NCBI GenBank assembly: GCA_934504345.1
Contig: CAKSVR010000024.1
Location: forward strand, 1-34,913
DNA from: an uncultured Agathobaculum sp.
Lineage (GTDB): Bacteria; Bacillota; Clostridia; Oscillospirales; Butyricicoccaceae
Direction of reading: 5' to 3'
Length of the DNA: 34,913 nucleotides
Each line of letters begins with the position of its first letter. Position 1 is the first letter of the stretch. The notes under the pieces are model-generated. The model made no database searches, was not told where the DNA came from, and saw only the letters and a program-made list of their open reading frames with translations. Made by a program: the position numbers and the translations under genes. Below, one piece after another: positions 13,108 through 20,859 of the stretch.

Positions 13108-14469
13108 TCACTGCGTCAGACGGCCCTTTTTCGCGGCGTGCGCCAGCAGCAGCCCCGCGATAACAGCGGTCAGCACCTCCGCGATGGGAAATGCCAGCCA
13201 TACACCCGCCGGCAGCAGCCGCGCGAACAGCCACGCTGCGGGCAGCACAAAGATCAGCTGGCGCAGCAGCGACACGAGCAGCGACTGCACACCGCCTTCA
13301 ATGGCCTGAAACACGCCCTGTATCGCGATATTCGCGCCCGCAAACGCGAAGCTGACCGCCAGCACCCGCAGACCGGCCACGCACAGTGCCATCGTGCCCG
13401 CAGAGAGTGAGAAAATACCGGCCAGCGGCTGCGCCAGAATTTCCACCGCCGCCGTGCAGACCAGCATCAGGATGATGGTGTATGTCAGGCCGCAGCGCAC
13501 GCCCTCGCGGATGCGCTGCGCGTTCTGCATCCCGTAGCTGAACGACACGATGGGCGTAATGGCATCGCGCAGACCGAACGCCGCGAACAAAACGAACTGC
13601 TGAATTTTGTACACAATGCCGTAAGCGGTGACGTAAGAATTGTCCAGACTGCCGAAGATCAGATTGACGCAGTAGTTCATCACGCTCATCGCGCCCTGTG
13701 CGATGATAGCTGGTATGCCGATGGCGTAAATCTCCGCGACCACGCTGCGGCGCAGTCTGAGCGTGCTGCGGGTAACCGGCAGCTCGCGGTTCAGGCGGAA
13801 ATGGAACACCGCCGCCAGCGCCAGTGACACGACCTGTCCGGCCACCGTCGCCCACGCCGCACCGGCCACGCCCAGCTTGGGACAGCCCAGCAGGCCGTAT
13901 ATCATGATCGGGTCGAGCACGATGTTGGTCAGCGCGCCCGCCACCTGCGCGATGGTGGAATACAGCGAACGTCCGGTCGCCTGCAAGGTTTTCTCAAACA
14001 CCGAGAAGAACAGAATGCCAAACGAGGCCATGCAGCAGATGCGGAGATACTGACTGCCCATCGCCAGTGCGGTCAAGTCGCTCGTCTGCGAGCCGATATA
14101 CGCGCCCGCACCGAATGCACCGAACAGCAGGCACACCGCGTAAATGATACCCATAAGGCTCAGCGCGTTGCCTGCCGCCGCACCCGCCTTTTCCCGGTCG
14201 CCCTGACCCAGTGCCCGCGCGATGAGCGCATTTGCGCCCACGCCTGTACCGATGCCGACCGCCACCATCATCATCTGCACCGGAAATGCCAATGTCAGCG
14301 CATTGACTGCGATCTCGCCGTTCTCCGCCATATTCGCCACAAAATAGCTGTCCACGATGTTATAGACCGCCTGAAGCATCATGGAGAGGATCATCGGCGT
14401 ACCCATTTGCAGCATCAGTTTCCCCACCGGCGCTGATGCCATTCGTTTTTCTGCCTTGTTCCGATCCAT
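13108..14469 (-). CDS. MATE family efflux transporter
   Basis: A 453-residue, very hydrophobic protein with about 12 membrane segments in two similar halves. Each half starts with a PM/PAI-type stretch (TPMILSMMLQAVYNIVDSYFVA and IPAIIAQGAMSVMNYCVNLIFG). MATE transporters export cationic drugs or metabolites using a sodium or proton gradient. The frame extends to an ATG at 14559, but AGGAGG lies about 7 bases before the ATG at 14469 and the upstream part overlaps the araC-type gene's terminator. Substrate cannot be told from sequence. It stands alone, with the AraC-type gene upstream on the same strand separated by a strong terminator. Confidence 0.93.
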   Translation of the reverse strand: MDRNKAEKRMASAPVGKLMLQMGTPMILSMMLQAVYNIVDSYFVANMAENGEIAVNALTLAFPVQMMMVAVGIGTGVGANALIARALGQGDREKAGAAAGNALSLMGIIYAVCLLFGAFGAGAYIGSQTSDLTALAMGSQYLRICCMASFGILFFSVFEKTLQATGRSLYSTIAQVAGALTNIVLDPIMIYGLLGCPKLGVAGAAWATVAGQVVSLALAAVFHFRLNRELPVTRSTLRLRRSVVAEIYAIGIPAIIAQGAMSVMNYCVNLIFGSLDNSYVTAYGIVYKIQQFVLFAAFGLRDAITPIVSFSYGMQNAQRIREGVRCGLTYTIILMLVCTAAVEILAQPLAGIFSLSAGTMALCVAGLRVLAVSFAFAGANIAIQGVFQAIEGGVQSLLVSLLRQLIFVLPAAWLFARLLPAGVWLAFPIAEVLTAVIAGLLLAHAAKKGRLTQ

Positions 14470-14536
14470 ATCGAAACCTCCTGATTGGATTTTCGGAGTC
14501 TTTATGGAAAGCTGCCACAACCTGTCTTTCACGCAA

Positions 14537-14574
14537 AAGAAAAAAGTGCGTAAATCCATCTGGATTTACGCACT
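14537..14574 (-). terminator. Terminator of the AraC-type gene
   Basis: Perfect 14-bp arms (14545-14558 and 14561-14574) with a 2-base loop. On the minus strand it is followed by TTTTTTC. Confidence 0.9.
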
Positions 14575-14626
14575 TCTGCTACTCGACTGCTTTATTTTAT
14601 CAGCGTTTCTCCCGCTTGTCAAGCCG

Positions 14627-15493
14627 TTAGACGGGGTATTTTCGGAACAGGCCGGGCGCGATCCCCACGTTTTTGCGGAAGCTGTGGATAAAATTCTCCT
14701 CGCTGTTGTAGCCGGTCGCGTAGGCGATTTCCTTGACCGACAGCTCGGTCGAGGACAGCATATACTTGGCCTTGTCGATGCGGCGCAGCACGATGTACTC
14801 ATACGGCGAATAGCCCGTCCGCGCCTTGAACTGGCGCGAAAAGTGCGAGGCGCTCAGGCTGACCGAATCCGCGACCTCCTGCACGCCGATGGGCTCGAAC
14901 AGGTGCCGGTTCATGTAGCGGATAGCCTGCGCGATGCGGTCGCTGTCGGCGTGGCTCACGGTGCTCTCATCGAGCAGCAGCAGGCACAGCAGGCGGTGGA
15001 TGAGCTGCGAGCACTGGGCTTCGCTCAGGCGAGCCTCCTCCGCGCAGCCGCTGAGCAGCGAACCGAGCATTTGCACGATCTCCGCCGGACAGGACGGCAC
15101 GAACGCTCTTCGGCCGCGTGCCTGCAATATCTTCCGGTAGAATGCACGGGCGTTTAATCCGTTGAACAGCAGCCATGTAAATTCCAGTCCGTCCGAGGCC
15201 GCATAGCTGTACGGCTCGCGGCAGTCGAACAGCACGGTCTGGCCCGCACCGGCGAGAACGGGCGTGCCGGCGAGAGTCAGCTCCATTGCGCCATCATGCA
15301 CAAAAAACAGCATGATATTTTGGTTATGGTCACCCTGCAAGGCAATCTCCGACTTATGATCGAACGAATAGCTGCTGCTGCAAAAGTAATGCCCGCAGCG
15401 GGTCGGGTAATAAAAAAGCTCCTTTGCAAGCGAAGACGGCGTAAAAAAGTACCGTTCCGAGGTCTGATGTACACCTAATTCGGGAATCAGCAT
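14627..15493 (-). CDS. AraC family transcriptional regulator
   Basis: A 288-residue protein. The N-terminal half looks like an AraC-type cupin sensing domain (HDGAMELTLAGTPVLAGAGQTVLFDCREPYSY). The C-terminal 100 residues hold the double helix-turn-helix: VQEVADSVSLSASHFSRQFKARTGYSPYEYI, then VKEIAYATGYNSEENFIHSFRKNVGIAPGLFRK. The frame continues far upstream across the neighbouring gene, but the ATG at 15493 has AAGGAG 10 bases before it and fits the family. It is divergent from the sugar-phosphate isomerase gene, 183 bases away, and probably regulates it. The inducer is likely a sugar or cyclitol. Confidence 0.93.
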   Translation of the reverse strand: MLIPELGVHQTSERYFFTPSSLAKELFYYPTRCGHYFCSSSYSFDHKSEIALQGDHNQNIMLFFVHDGAMELTLAGTPVLAGAGQTVLFDCREPYSYAASDGLEFTWLLFNGLNARAFYRKILQARGRRAFVPSCPAEIVQMLGSLLSGCAEEARLSEAQCSQLIHRLLCLLLLDESTVSHADSDRIAQAIRYMNRHLFEPIGVQEVADSVSLSASHFSRQFKARTGYSPYEYIVLRRIDKAKYMLSSTELSVKEIAYATGYNSEENFIHSFRKNVGIAPGLFRKYPV

Positions 15494-15587
15494 AACAGTC
15501 ACACTCCTTGCCTCTATCCTACCAGAAAAGCCCTGTTCGCGCAAGACCGAATAGCAGGATTTCGCAGGTTTTGGATGAATTGTATCA

Positions 15588-15616
15588 TTGGCAAGACGGC
15601 CCTGCCGCCGTATAAT
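15588..15616 (+). promoter_or_regulatory. Promoter of the sugar-phosphate isomerase/epimerase gene
   Basis: TTGGCA (15588-15593), a 17-base spacer and a perfect TATAAT (15611-15616). This is a strong sigma-A promoter, which fits the strongly biased codon use of the gene. Confidence 0.85.
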
Positions 15617-15676
15617 AGAGCCAACGAGAGGGGCACCGCCCCGTAACCGGAGAAATAGACAAGGAGGATTTTTGTT

Positions 15677-16591
15677 ATGAAAATCGCATTTGACGTTGAC
15701 GTTCTTGCCAAGCAGATGTCCATCAACGATTATGTTCACAAGGTAGCTGACTGGGGCTACAAGTACATCGAGCAGTCCCCGCATCCGCGCATCAACCCGT
15801 TCTACAAGCACCCGCTGTTCTCCAAGGAGTGCCAGCAGGAGTACAAGCAGGCTCTCAAGGAAACCGGCGTTGAGATCTCCTCTTTCATCGTTGTTTACCG
15901 TTGGTCCGGCCCGACCGAGGAGCAGCGCCAGCACGCCGTTGCAAACTGGAAGCGCATGATCGAGATCGCCGTTGACATGGGCGTACCGGTCATCAACACC
16001 GAGTTCTCCGGCGACCCGAACCAGCAGGAGATCTGCAACGGTATGTTCTTCAAGTCCATGGAGGAGCTGCTGCCGATCATCGAGCGTGAGGGCATCCGCG
16101 TAGAGTGCCAGTCCCACCCGTATGACTTCGTAGAGCTGAACGACGAGGCTTGCGACATCGTGAAGTCCTTCCGTTCCAAGAACCTCGGCTACGTTTACTC
16201 CGCATCCCACGGCTTCTTCTACGATCAGGGCAAGGGCGATGTTCGCCATATGCTGAAGTACGCCGGCGACGAGCTGACCCACGTTCTTCTGGCTGACACC
16301 TGGAACCAGACCAAGGACTGCCGCTACATCGTAAATCCGCCCTGGCTGAACCAGCGCGGCCGTGCTGACTACACCATCCACCAGCACACCGCTATGGGCG
16401 AGGGTGAGGTTGATTTCGACGGCATCTTCGAAACCCTGCGTGAGATGGACTTCGCAAACAAGCAGCTGAAGCCGGACGCTCCCAAGGTTGGCGGCGACAA
16501 CATCATCTGCGTATCCTACTTCGGCTTCCCGGAGAAGATGGAGCAGCAGGCACCGGAGGCACTCGACCGCATCAAGCACGAGCTGCTGTAA
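15677..16591 (+). CDS. Sugar phosphate isomerase/epimerase (xylose-isomerase-like TIM barrel; IolH/IolI-like)
   Basis: A 304-residue protein of the AP-endonuclease-2/xylose-isomerase-like barrel family. Likely metal and substrate ligands occur in the expected order: Glu in YKYIEQSPHP, Glu in VINTEFSGDP, Glu and His in RVECQSHPYDF, His in YSASHGFFYD, and Asp in LLADTWN. Such enzymes isomerise or epimerise keto-sugars and inositol-pathway intermediates. The N-terminus MKIAFDVDVLAKQM resembles IolH-type proteins, but other iol genes are absent from the window, so the substrate is open. AAGGAGG precedes the ATG. Codons are strongly biased (AAG, GTT, GTA, CCG), suggesting high expression. The divergent AraC-type gene is its likely regulator. 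Confidence 0.85.
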   Translation: MKIAFDVDVLAKQMSINDYVHKVADWGYKYIEQSPHPRINPFYKHPLFSKECQQEYKQALKETGVEISSFIVVYRWSGPTEEQRQHAVANWKRMIEIAVDMGVPVINTEFSGDPNQQEICNGMFFKSMEELLPIIEREGIRVECQSHPYDFVELNDEACDIVKSFRSKNLGYVYSASHGFFYDQGKGDVRHMLKYAGDELTHVLLADTWNQTKDCRYIVNPPWLNQRGRADYTIHQHTAMGEGEVDFDGIFETLREMDFANKQLKPDAPKVGGDNIICVSYFGFPEKMEQQAPEALDRIKHELL

Positions 16592-16607
16592 TTCTCTTAC
16601 ACACACA

Positions 16608-16639
16608 AAAGGACTTGAGTTTCTCTCAAGTCCTTTTTC
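16608..16639. terminator. Bidirectional terminator between the isomerase gene and the histidine kinase gene
   Basis: AAAGGACTTGAG/CTCAAGTCCTTT 12-bp arms with a 5-base loop, followed by TTCTT. It sits between convergent genes. Confidence 0.9.
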
Positions 16640-16647
16640 TTATGCAT

Positions 16648-18369
16648 TTATTTGCTGCGAACCGTGAACCGCACACCCGTTTTCGTGTTCTCCGCCGTGC
16701 ATTTCAGGTAATGCAGAGCGAGTATTTTTTGCAGGATGGCCAGTCCCAGCCCGTGCCCGCCTGCGCGGTCGCGCGCCTTATCGCCGCGGTAGAACATCTC
16801 GAACAGGCGCGGCAGCTCGTCCTCCGGAATGGGCTCACAGTCGTTCTCGACCGTCAGCAGGTCATTGCGGGCGTTCGTCAAGCGGACGTATACGCGCCCG
16901 TTTTCCGGCGAATACTTGGCGGCGTTCTCCAACAGGCAGCCGACGGCACGCCGCAGCAGCGTTTCGTCGCCGCGGATACGCACGCCGTCCGCAATCTCGG
17001 CGGTCAGGCGGCGTTTTTCGAACAGCGGCGCGTACTCGGTCAGCACATCGCGCACCAGCGCGGTCAGATTGAGCGTTTTGCGATTTTTCAGCTCGTCCGT
17101 GCGGTCCAGACGGGTGTAATCCAGCATTTCGCGCACAAGGCCGTTCATCCGCGCCGTTTCCTGCTCGATGGCGGCGAGATACCGCGCGTTTTCCTCGGGC
17201 GAAATGTCCTGCGCGATGGCCTCGGCGTACCCGCCGATGAGCGCAAGCGGCGTTTTCAGGTCGTGGCTTGCCGCCGACACGAATTGCTGGCGTTTGTCCT
17301 CGAGGTCGCGTTCGCTGTCCCAGCGGGTGTGCAGAGTAGCCGCCATTTCGCTCAGCGCGCGGTTTAATTCGCCGATTTCGTCTCCGCGCTTGAGGTCGGG
17401 TTTGAATTCGTCGAACGCAAGGTTTGCAACCAGATTTGCCTCTCGCGCCGTGTCGGTCAGCGGGTCGGAAATCGTGCGGCGCACGAGCTTATAGAATAGG
17501 AACAGAAACAGAATATACAGCGAGTTCGTTACAGATGCCATGCCGTAAAAGTGGTTATTGTATGCCGTTTCCCATTCAATCGGTGCAGCTGCAACGATTA
17601 CTCCCCGTCCGAAGATCGTCGCATTAGAACCGGACGAAAACAGCTTGGCATTTTCCGTTTCATGTTTGTCTTTGATATCCTCGCCATTAACACACCGCAG
17701 TTCGATAGCTATCGCCTCTCTTGCCGCAAAGTATGCTTCCATGCAATAGTCCTCGTCAAAGCACCACTGAATCGGTGTTGCTTCCCATTGACCGACCTCT
17801 TCAACCGGTGTCTGTGCCGTCCATTCATAATCATACGCACCTACGCAGATTCGGTTCGGAATATATATCGTATGACCATTGTTTTCGATTTTTTTGCCAT
17901 ATATCATTGCAATGTATCCCACGTCATCTGAAAAGCCTTTTTTCGGTCCGTATACCTCGCGCATCTCACGGATATCCTTCTCGGAAAAATCGCTAATGTC
18001 AATATCTCCATCCGCACCATATAACAACAGCGGAGAACGCATGACAACTTGCTTGTTCTGTCCGTCATAATACTGCATGAGATACGGTTGTTCCAATCTC
18101 CAGTTATAATATGCCACATCAAAACGCATTGCATCGTATTCCGGTGTATTGACGGACGGCATATTATCCGGGTCGTAACCTTTCTCTGTCAGCCGGTAAT
18201 CAATTCCTCTGAATCTGTTATTCACATCACTGTTTGCACTGTCTTGCGCATCAAACCATGCTTGTTTCACTGTGTTGACTACCCACGGCACCAGAAACAC
18301 CGCCAGAATCACCGCCACAACCGCGGTCAATCTTGCCGCGATGCCGATTTTACGAAACCGCTTTTTCAT
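16648..18369 (-). CDS. Two-component sensor histidine kinase
   Basis: A 573-residue membrane kinase. TM1 is at about 10-32, followed by a large extracytoplasmic sensor domain (about 35-272) and TM2 at about 275-295. A HAMP domain (DPLTDTAREANLVANLAFDEF..) leads to HisKA with phospho-acceptor His369 in SAASHDLKTP and to HATPase_c with N-box CLLENAAKYS and G-box GGHGLGLAI. It phosphorylates the response regulator encoded just upstream, which it overlaps by 4 bases (ATGA). The DNA for the sensor domain (about 17500-18290) is visibly poorer in G+C than the kinase part, around 40-45% against about 60% in lines counted by hand. This suggests a swapped or fast-evolving sensor. The ligand is unknown. 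Confidence 0.95.
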   Translation of the reverse strand: MKKRFRKIGIAARLTAVVAVILAVFLVPWVVNTVKQAWFDAQDSANSDVNNRFRGIDYRLTEKGYDPDNMPSVNTPEYDAMRFDVAYYNWRLEQPYLMQYYDGQNKQVVMRSPLLLYGADGDIDISDFSEKDIREMREVYGPKKGFSDDVGYIAMIYGKKIENNGHTIYIPNRICVGAYDYEWTAQTPVEEVGQWEATPIQWCFDEDYCMEAYFAAREAIAIELRCVNGEDIKDKHETENAKLFSSGSNATIFGRGVIVAAAPIEWETAYNNHFYGMASVTNSLYILFLFLFYKLVRRTISDPLTDTAREANLVANLAFDEFKPDLKRGDEIGELNRALSEMAATLHTRWDSERDLEDKRQQFVSAASHDLKTPLALIGGYAEAIAQDISPEENARYLAAIEQETARMNGLVREMLDYTRLDRTDELKNRKTLNLTALVRDVLTEYAPLFEKRRLTAEIADGVRIRGDETLLRRAVGCLLENAAKYSPENGRVYVRLTNARNDLLTVENDCEPIPEDELPRLFEMFYRGDKARDRAGGHGLGLAILQKILALHYLKCTAENTKTGVRFTVRSK

Positions 18370-19043
18370 GTCGAGCCCCCCAATCGATAGCCCTTGCCGT
18401 ACACCGCACGGATATGCTGCGAGGCTGTTCCAAGCGCTTTACGCAGACTGGCAATGTGCCGGTCGATCATGCGCTCGTCACCGTCGAAATCCGTGCCCCA
18501 TACCCGCTCGATGAGCAGGTCGCGCGACACCGTGCGTCCCTGCTCCCGCAGCAGCAGCTCGAGTATCTTCGCCTCCTTGGGACGCAGATTCACCGGGTTG
18601 CCGTCCACCGTTACCGTGCCCGAGACCGTATCCATCAGGATATTCGCGTAGCCGAGCTCACTCGCGCCCAGCCGCAGCCCGCGGGCCCGCCGCATGAGCG
18701 CCTGCGCCTTTGCCACCAGCACCGGAAACGAAAACGGCTTCGTTATGTAATCGTCCGCGCCCGCGCGGAACCCTGCCAGCGTATCGCCCTCCTGTCCGAG
18801 TGCCGTCACGAAAATGACCGGTACGTCGCTCTCCTGCCGCACCGCTTCGCAGACCTCCAGCCCGTTCAGGTGCGGCATCATCACATCCAGCACCAGCAGG
18901 TCAAACGGCTGCTCCTGTGCCAGCACGAGCGCCTGTTCGCCGTCATACGCCGGTGTCACCGCCACGCCTGCCGCCCGAAAGAAATCCTGCATCAGCGCGG
19001 ATAACGCCTTGTCATCCTCCGCCAAAAGAATGTGTCCTGCCAT
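18366..19043 (-). CDS. OmpR/PhoB-type response regulator
   Basis: A 225-residue protein. The receiver domain has the acidic pair Asp10-Asp11, phospho-acceptor Asp53 (VLDVMMP), Thr80 and Lys102 (DDYITKPF). The C-terminal winged helix (about 130-223) contains RPKEAKILELLLREQGRTVSRDLLIERVWG. It acts with the kinase encoded downstream. The genes overlap at ATGA 18366-18369, so they are translationally coupled. Upstream on the minus strand an extended -10 (TGCTATACT, about 19096-19104) is present without a clear -35. The right-hand hairpin of the third 222-bp element ends only about 25 bases further upstream. Confidence 0.95.
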   Translation of the reverse strand: MAGHILLAEDDKALSALMQDFFRAAGVAVTPAYDGEQALVLAQEQPFDLLVLDVMMPHLNGLEVCEAVRQESDVPVIFVTALGQEGDTLAGFRAGADDYITKPFSFPVLVAKAQALMRRARGLRLGASELGYANILMDTVSGTVTVDGNPVNLRPKEAKILELLLREQGRTVSRDLLIERVWGTDFDGDERMIDRHIASLRKALGTASQHIRAVYGKGYRLGGST

Positions 19044-19129
19044 GGGAGTGCCCCCTCTCTATCTGTCATTGGTCTATCCTTTTCCTGTATTTAGTATAGC
19101 ATAGAATTGTCCATTCTTTATCCAATGAA

Positions 19130-19161
19130 AAAGCCTTTCCGAAATTTTTTCGGAAAGGCTT
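19130..19161. terminator. Right copy (element orientation) of a 32-bp terminator palindrome
   Basis: This 32-base sequence has 14-bp arms beginning AAGCCTTTCCGAAA and TTTCGGAAAGGCTT-type ends. It is identical to 19384-19415 and brackets the third 222-bp element. On the minus strand it is followed by TTTCATT. Confidence 0.8.
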
Positions 19162-19383
19162 CAGGCTGTCGCGAAACTACAGTTTCGCCGACAAGCAGGA
19201 ACGGACCGTAGGCCGTTCCAAAGTCGTCCAAAAGTTCCCATACGGAAACTTTTTCCCTCTTAAGGTATAAAAACCGAGATACACGCTCCCGGTTTTTATG
19301 AATTTGCAAAGCAAATTCTATTTAACGCGCGCTGCCGCGCGATATGATAAAATTGGTTCAATACCGACTTTTTTGACAAACTG
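19162..19383 (-). mobile_element. 222-bp terminator-embedded element, copy 3 (inverted in the window)
   Basis: On the plus strand it runs CAGGCTGTC to GACAAACTG, the reverse complement of the CAGTTTGTC...GACAGCCTG form. It is exactly 222 bp and differs from copy 1 at two positions by hand count. It has the same orientation as the HAD phosphatase gene whose terminator it occupies. Both sides carry the same 32-base palindrome. Confidence 0.85.
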
Positions 19384-19415
19384 AAAGCCTTTCCGAAATT
19401 TTTTCGGAAAGGCTT
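19384..19415 (-). terminator. HAD-gene terminator, left copy (element orientation) of the 32-bp palindrome
   Basis: Identical to 19130-19161. On the minus strand it lies about 50 bases after the HAD stop codon and is the first hairpin that transcript meets after the small arm at 19419-19446. Confidence 0.8.
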
Positions 19416-19418
19416 TTA

Positions 19419-19446
19419 ACGGTGCGCCGAGGTCGTCGCACCCTAC
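19419..19446. repeat. Solo hairpin arm of a CGTAGGG-type repeat
   Basis: Read on the minus strand it starts CGTAGGGTGCG and folds as GGTGCG-CGA/TCG-CGCACC. It has the CGTAGGG end and hairpin form of the 81-84-bp repeats at 26369, 31943 and 33473 but a different stem sequence. It looks like a half-element or a sister family. Confidence 0.5.
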
Positions 19447-19466
19447 GAAACAAAATTGATAGCGCG

Positions 19467-20258
19467 TTACGCCTGCGGCGGGATACAGCCCACGCCGTCC
19501 AGAATAAAGTGCGGACGATATGCGTAATTCTCCACATCCTTGCGGGTGGTGCAGCCGGAAAGCACCAGAACGGTGTCCAGACCGGTTTCGATGCCGGCAA
19601 CGATGTCGGTGTCCATGCGGTCGCCGATCATGGCCGCCTCGTGCGAATGCACGCCCAGCAGGCGCAGACCGGTACGCATCATCAGCGGGTTCGGCTTGCC
19701 GACATAGTATGCCGTCTTGCCGGTGGCCAGCTCGATCGGCGCAACCAATGCGCGGCACGCCGGGATGATGCCCTGCTCGGACGGGCCGGTCAGATCGGAG
19801 TTGGTCGCGATCAGGCGCGCGCCCTTGTTCACCAGATCGACCGCCTTGAGGATGGTCTGATAGTTATAGGTGTTGGTTTCACCCGCGATAACGTAATCCG
19901 GGTCAACATCGTTCATCACGATGCCCGCCTCGTACAGCGCACCGACCAGACCGGGCGCACCGATAACATATGCGGATGCGTGCGGCTTCTGGCTGGCGAT
20001 GAACTTCGCGGTAGCCAGCGCGGAAGTGTAGAAATGCTCCTCGCCGATCTCCAGACCCATGCGGGCCAGCTTCTGCTGAAGCTCGAGCGGCGAACGCTCG
20101 GAGGAGTTGGTCAGAAAGAGGAAGCTCTTGTTCTCACGCTGTAACCAGTCCACAAATTCGGTTACGCCGGGCAGCAGACGGTTGCCGTGATAGATAACAC
20201 CGTCCATATCGCAGATGAAGCCTTTCTTCTCGCGAAGCAGCTCTAATTCTTCGTTCAT
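19467..20258 (-). CDS. HAD superfamily IIA phosphatase (NagD/AraL-like)
   Basis: A 263-residue protein. The nucleophile motif is CDMDGVIYHG (Asp17, Asp19). Motif II is FLFLTNSSERSP, a cap region lies in the middle, and motif IV is AAMIGDRMDTDIVAGIETGLDTVLVLSG. Such enzymes dephosphorylate nucleotides or sugar phosphates; the substrate cannot be read from sequence. The frame stays open upstream, but AAAGGAG lies about 9 bases before the ATG at 20258 and the family starts here. A terminator holding a 222-bp element follows. It is separated from aspS upstream by about 600 bases of hairpin-rich non-coding DNA. Confidence 0.92.
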   Translation of the reverse strand: MNEELELLREKKGFICDMDGVIYHGNRLLPGVTEFVDWLQRENKSFLFLTNSSERSPLELQQKLARMGLEIGEEHFYTSALATAKFIASQKPHASAYVIGAPGLVGALYEAGIVMNDVDPDYVIAGETNTYNYQTILKAVDLVNKGARLIATNSDLTGPSEQGIIPACRALVAPIELATGKTAYYVGKPNPLMMRTGLRLLGVHSHEAAMIGDRMDTDIVAGIETGLDTVLVLSGCTTRKDVENYAYRPHFILDGVGCIPPQA

Positions 20259-20727
20259 TGTGCTGATCTCCTTTCGGTAACGACCCATGCTCAAACAGCA
20301 TGGCCGGAAATCTTTTTGTCCATTCTTATTATGCGGAAAATTTCCGCGAACGTCAAGAGCCAACCGAGGAAAAAATGTTAAATCCTCGTAAAGAGCTGAA
20401 AAAAGAGTGAAGAGTGAGGAGTGGAGAGTGAAGATTTTCTTCTCCGGGCGCATACCAAGGGACACAGGCGGGCTCTGCCGCCGTGTCCCGCACCCGCGAA
20501 CGCAGTTCGCGGCATAAAATACGCGGTTTGCCCCGCAAACCGCATCCGCAAGGCAGGCGGCGCGTGCCGCCGAGCCTTCCCTGGGCGGCAGCGGCGGCTT
20601 CCCCATCCGAAAATCCCGCCGCGCGGGATTTCAGCACCCGTTTCACCGTCAGAACGCACAGCGCGTGAAATGGAGCGCCTCCGGCGCGACAAAAATGGCC
20701 CGGCTCCGCCGGGTCATTTTTAACAAA
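20259..20727. repeat. Hairpin-dense non-coding region
   Basis: No credible gene. From about 20460 to 20720 at least six short palindromes follow one another. Examples are GCGAAC-GCA-GTTCGC, GCGGTTTGC-CCC-GCAAACCGC, AATCCCGC-CGC-GCGGGATT, GCGCC-TCC-GGCGC and GCCCGGC-TCC-GCCGGGT. A purine-rich tract (about 20404-20435, repeats of GAGTGAAG-like words) sits at the left edge. Reading frames across it are low-complexity (Arg/Ala/Pro) and unconserved. It resembles a decayed palindromic element or structured RNA. Confidence 0.55.
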
Positions 20728-20772
20728 CACCAAAAAGGACTCGGAATCGATAATTCCGAGTCCTTTTTGGTG
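20728..20772. terminator. Strong terminator downstream of aspS
   Basis: Perfect 20-bp arms (20728-20747 / 20753-20772) with a CGATA loop, including A5 and T5 tracts. It works in either direction and ends the aspS transcript. Confidence 0.9.
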
Positions 20773-20813
20773 CAATAGCCCTTACAGGCGCAAGCCTGTC
20801 AAGGGTGTCCCCT

Positions 20814-20846
20814 CGTTCCAAAGGCCGCAAAGCGGCCTTTGGAACG
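20814..20846. repeat. Long perfect hairpin just after aspS
   Basis: CGTTCCAAAGGCCGC / GCGGCCTTTGGAACG, 15-bp arms with a 3-base loop, starting about 14 bases past the aspS stop. No T-tract, so more likely an RNA 3'-end stabiliser or repeat than a terminator. Confidence 0.6.
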
Positions 20847-20859
20847 AAAGCGCAAGCCT

